Part shown: piece after piece, positions 62,901 through 64,000 of the stretch | Layout: each line of letters opens with the position of its first letter | How positions within the stretch are numbered: the first letter of the stretch is position 1 | Made by a program: the position numbers and the translations under genes | Assembly: GCF_027924665.1 (NCBI RefSeq) | Contig: NZ_AP027043.1 | Coordinates: 3,472,001-3,536,000, forward strand | Origin: Flavobacterium sp. GSB-24 | GTDB taxonomy: Bacteria > Bacteroidota > Bacteroidia > Flavobacteriales > Flavobacteriaceae | Direction: 5' to 3' | DNA length: 64,000 nucleotides | The notes under the pieces: generated by a model | Told to the model about the DNA's origin: nothing | What the model saw: the letters and a program-made list of their open reading frames with translations, nothing else | Database searches by the model: none

Positions 62901-63296
62901 ATGCCATACAAGAATATACTTCTCATTGATGATGACAGTGATGATACGCTTTTTTTTATTGAGGCTCTCAGCACGCTAAGCAGCGAAGTCAATTGCCGTA
63001 CAATGCATAATCCCTTTAAAGCATGGGAAGAGCTGCAGGTTTTAGAAGAGTTGCCTGATATCATATTCTTAGATTATAATATGCCCATGATAAGCGGACT
63101 GGAATTTATTAAGCGCATGCAGCAGGCAGAGCGCTTAAAGCATATTGAGGTCATTATGCTTTCGACACCTCCCGAGCAGGTAATGCTGCCATGGCTCTAC
63201 AGGAACAATATATCGGTAAAATATATATCAAAGCCGGCAGGTATCCAGGAACTTCAAGAGATACTGCCGGGAATCTTATGTCCGTTGATGCAATAA
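62901..63296 (+). CDS. Stand-alone receiver protein
   Basis: 131 residues from the ATG at 62901 (MPYKNILLIDDDSDD); 12 extra upstream codons lack conservation. The phospho-Asp is in IIFLDYNMPMISG, with MLSTP and KYISKPAG. Single domain, no output. It is the third such protein in 4 kb. Confidence 0.93.
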   Translation: MPYKNILLIDDDSDDTLFFIEALSTLSSEVNCRTMHNPFKAWEELQVLEELPDIIFLDYNMPMISGLEFIKRMQQAERLKHIEVIMLSTPPEQVMLPWLYRNNISVKYISKPAGIQELQEILPGILCPLMQ

Positions 63297-63425
63297 GCTG
63301 CAGAATTTAATTTCGAGTGCTCAGCATGGTCAATTGCATATAGTATTCCGGATTGAAACCTTAGTTTACTGAAATATAAACAGGTCTAAAATTCATTAAT
63401 AAAATGGCCCATTAATAGATACGGC

Positions 63426-63938
63426 TTACTTTTTTGAATAGGCATATTCATGTCTGAGTATCCATTTATTTTCTCCCGAGAAGAGAACTTCTTTTCGCAT
63501 GGAAAATGAGGTGCCGCTTATTGTATAGGTTTGTTTGATCAGGGCCTGTTTATTATCATTGCCGTCTTTTCCCTGTCTTTGGGTTACTATCTGTATCCGG
63601 CCACCGGCTTGTTCAGTTCTTGAGATTACCTGTTCTTTTCCAATGTATTTCCCATCTTTTGAAATGCTGATAATCTGGGTCGAGTTGGCGCTTTTCTCTT
63701 TAGGGTAGGTATTGATGAATTCAAATTCATTGGAATCATTGATCCTTTTAACCTCAATGTCAGCCGCCATTGTATAGGGTCTGCCGGATGAATAATCAAG
63801 GTAGGTCAGGCTTCCGGTCCAGCTTCCGGACAATTGCTGGAAGTCCTTTAAAAGCTGCTCTGCATTTTTCTGGGCATCTGCGCAATGTGCGGTGAACAGT
63901 GTAATGAGTAATGCTGTAATAGCGGTGATTTTTTTCAT
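63426..63938 (-). CDS. Secreted lipocalin-like (DUF1579-type) hypothetical protein
   Basis: 170 residues from the ATG at 63938, giving a signal peptide ending AHCADAQ. The mature part starts QQLSGSWTGSLTYLDYSSG and runs through alternating strands (IQIVTQRQGKDGNDNKQALI, SMRKEVLFSGENKWILRHEY), like small beta-barrel lipocalin-like proteins. No active site visible. Convergent with the third receiver gene. Function unknown. Confidence 0.8.
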   Translation of the reverse strand: MKKITAITALLITLFTAHCADAQKNAEQLLKDFQQLSGSWTGSLTYLDYSSGRPYTMAADIEVKRINDSNEFEFINTYPKEKSANSTQIISISKDGKYIGKEQVISRTEQAGGRIQIVTQRQGKDGNDNKQALIKQTYTISGTSFSMRKEVLFSGENKWILRHEYAYSKK

Positions 63939-64000
63939 TAGCGTTGTTTTTAAATTATACATTTTTGCTTGTGCATTATAAAAATAATCAGAAAAAAGAC

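Noticed and set aside
1..64000. CRISPR arrays, rRNA, tRNA genes or prophage structural genes
   Set aside because: No regularly spaced repeats, rRNA blocks, complete cloverleafs or phage structural proteins were seen on reading both strands.

Overview
The window looks like a Flavobacterium-type (Bacteroidota, Flavobacteriia) chromosome segment. The support is AT-rich DNA, Bacteroidota promoter elements (a -7 box of the form TAnnTTTG, once with a -33 TTTG 19 bases upstream), near absence of strong Shine-Dalgarno sites, a SusC/siderophore-type TonB receptor with a carboxypeptidase-regulatory N-terminus, and many families typical of the phylum (DUF5777, DUF3570/DUF4266, YceI, HisKA_2 kinases with TPR repeats). 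No rRNA, tRNA or CRISPR array was recognised.

Layout. 1-4.3 kb: tail of an unknown gene, a nested inverted repeat, and a PepSY membrane protein plus TonB siderophore receptor pair. 4.6-6.9 kb: one 757-residue protein that joins an AttH/CrtC-type lipocalin-like domain to a complete trans-prenyl diphosphate synthase; this is the most unusual gene here. 7.3-21.2 kb: two sigma54-type activators, a TMEM175-like channel, a TPR histidine kinase paired with one activator, then a long minus-strand run of stress/hydrolase genes (YoaK, Dps, DoxX, amidohydrolase, orphan M17 N-domain, alginate-export porin, isochorismatase-like hydrolase, small protein, chloroperoxidase-like hydrolase). 21.7-26.4 kb: sparse accessory DNA with a lipoprotein, small acidic and basic proteins, a decayed IS6-family transposase, a candidate structured RNA and a decayed serine recombinase. 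26.7-35.2 kb: fasciclin protein, hemH, an AraC regulator, a redox/haem-flavoured module (two YceI proteins, a c-type cytochrome lipoprotein, an OB-fold protein, a DUF5777 protein, an HMA-like protein, a truncated-globin-like lipoprotein) and hemA. 36-44.3 kb: ECF sigma/anti-sigma pair flanked by a dispersed repeat, then an RND efflux operon. 44.5-47.4 kb: thioredoxin - ApbE - DUF4266 - DUF3570 operon. 47.4-64 kb: visibly more GC-rich DNA with ion transporters (VIT1/CCC1-like, NhaA, DUF389, ClC), a hybrid kinase, an NAD(P)-binding DUF2867 protein next to an SDR remnant, a cold-shock protein, an XRE regulator, a PAS kinase and three stand-alone receiver proteins.

How it may work together. Iron and haem handling recur: TonB receptor, ferrochelatase, glutamyl-tRNA reductase, Dps, VIT1-like transporter, cytochrome and globin-like lipoproteins. 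Three copies of a Fur/PerR-like 7-1-7 palindrome (TTAGAATGATTCTAA and variants) lie in intergenic DNA, one of them directly upstream of the VIT1-like operon. A second operator-like palindrome (TACGATATATCGTA) occurs at both ends of the 7-21 kb stress region. Envelope redox chemistry (ApbE/DUF4266, thioredoxin, cytochrome, YceI) and signalling (four histidine kinases, several receivers) make up most of the rest. Functions are inferred from motifs read by eye; no database search was possible.
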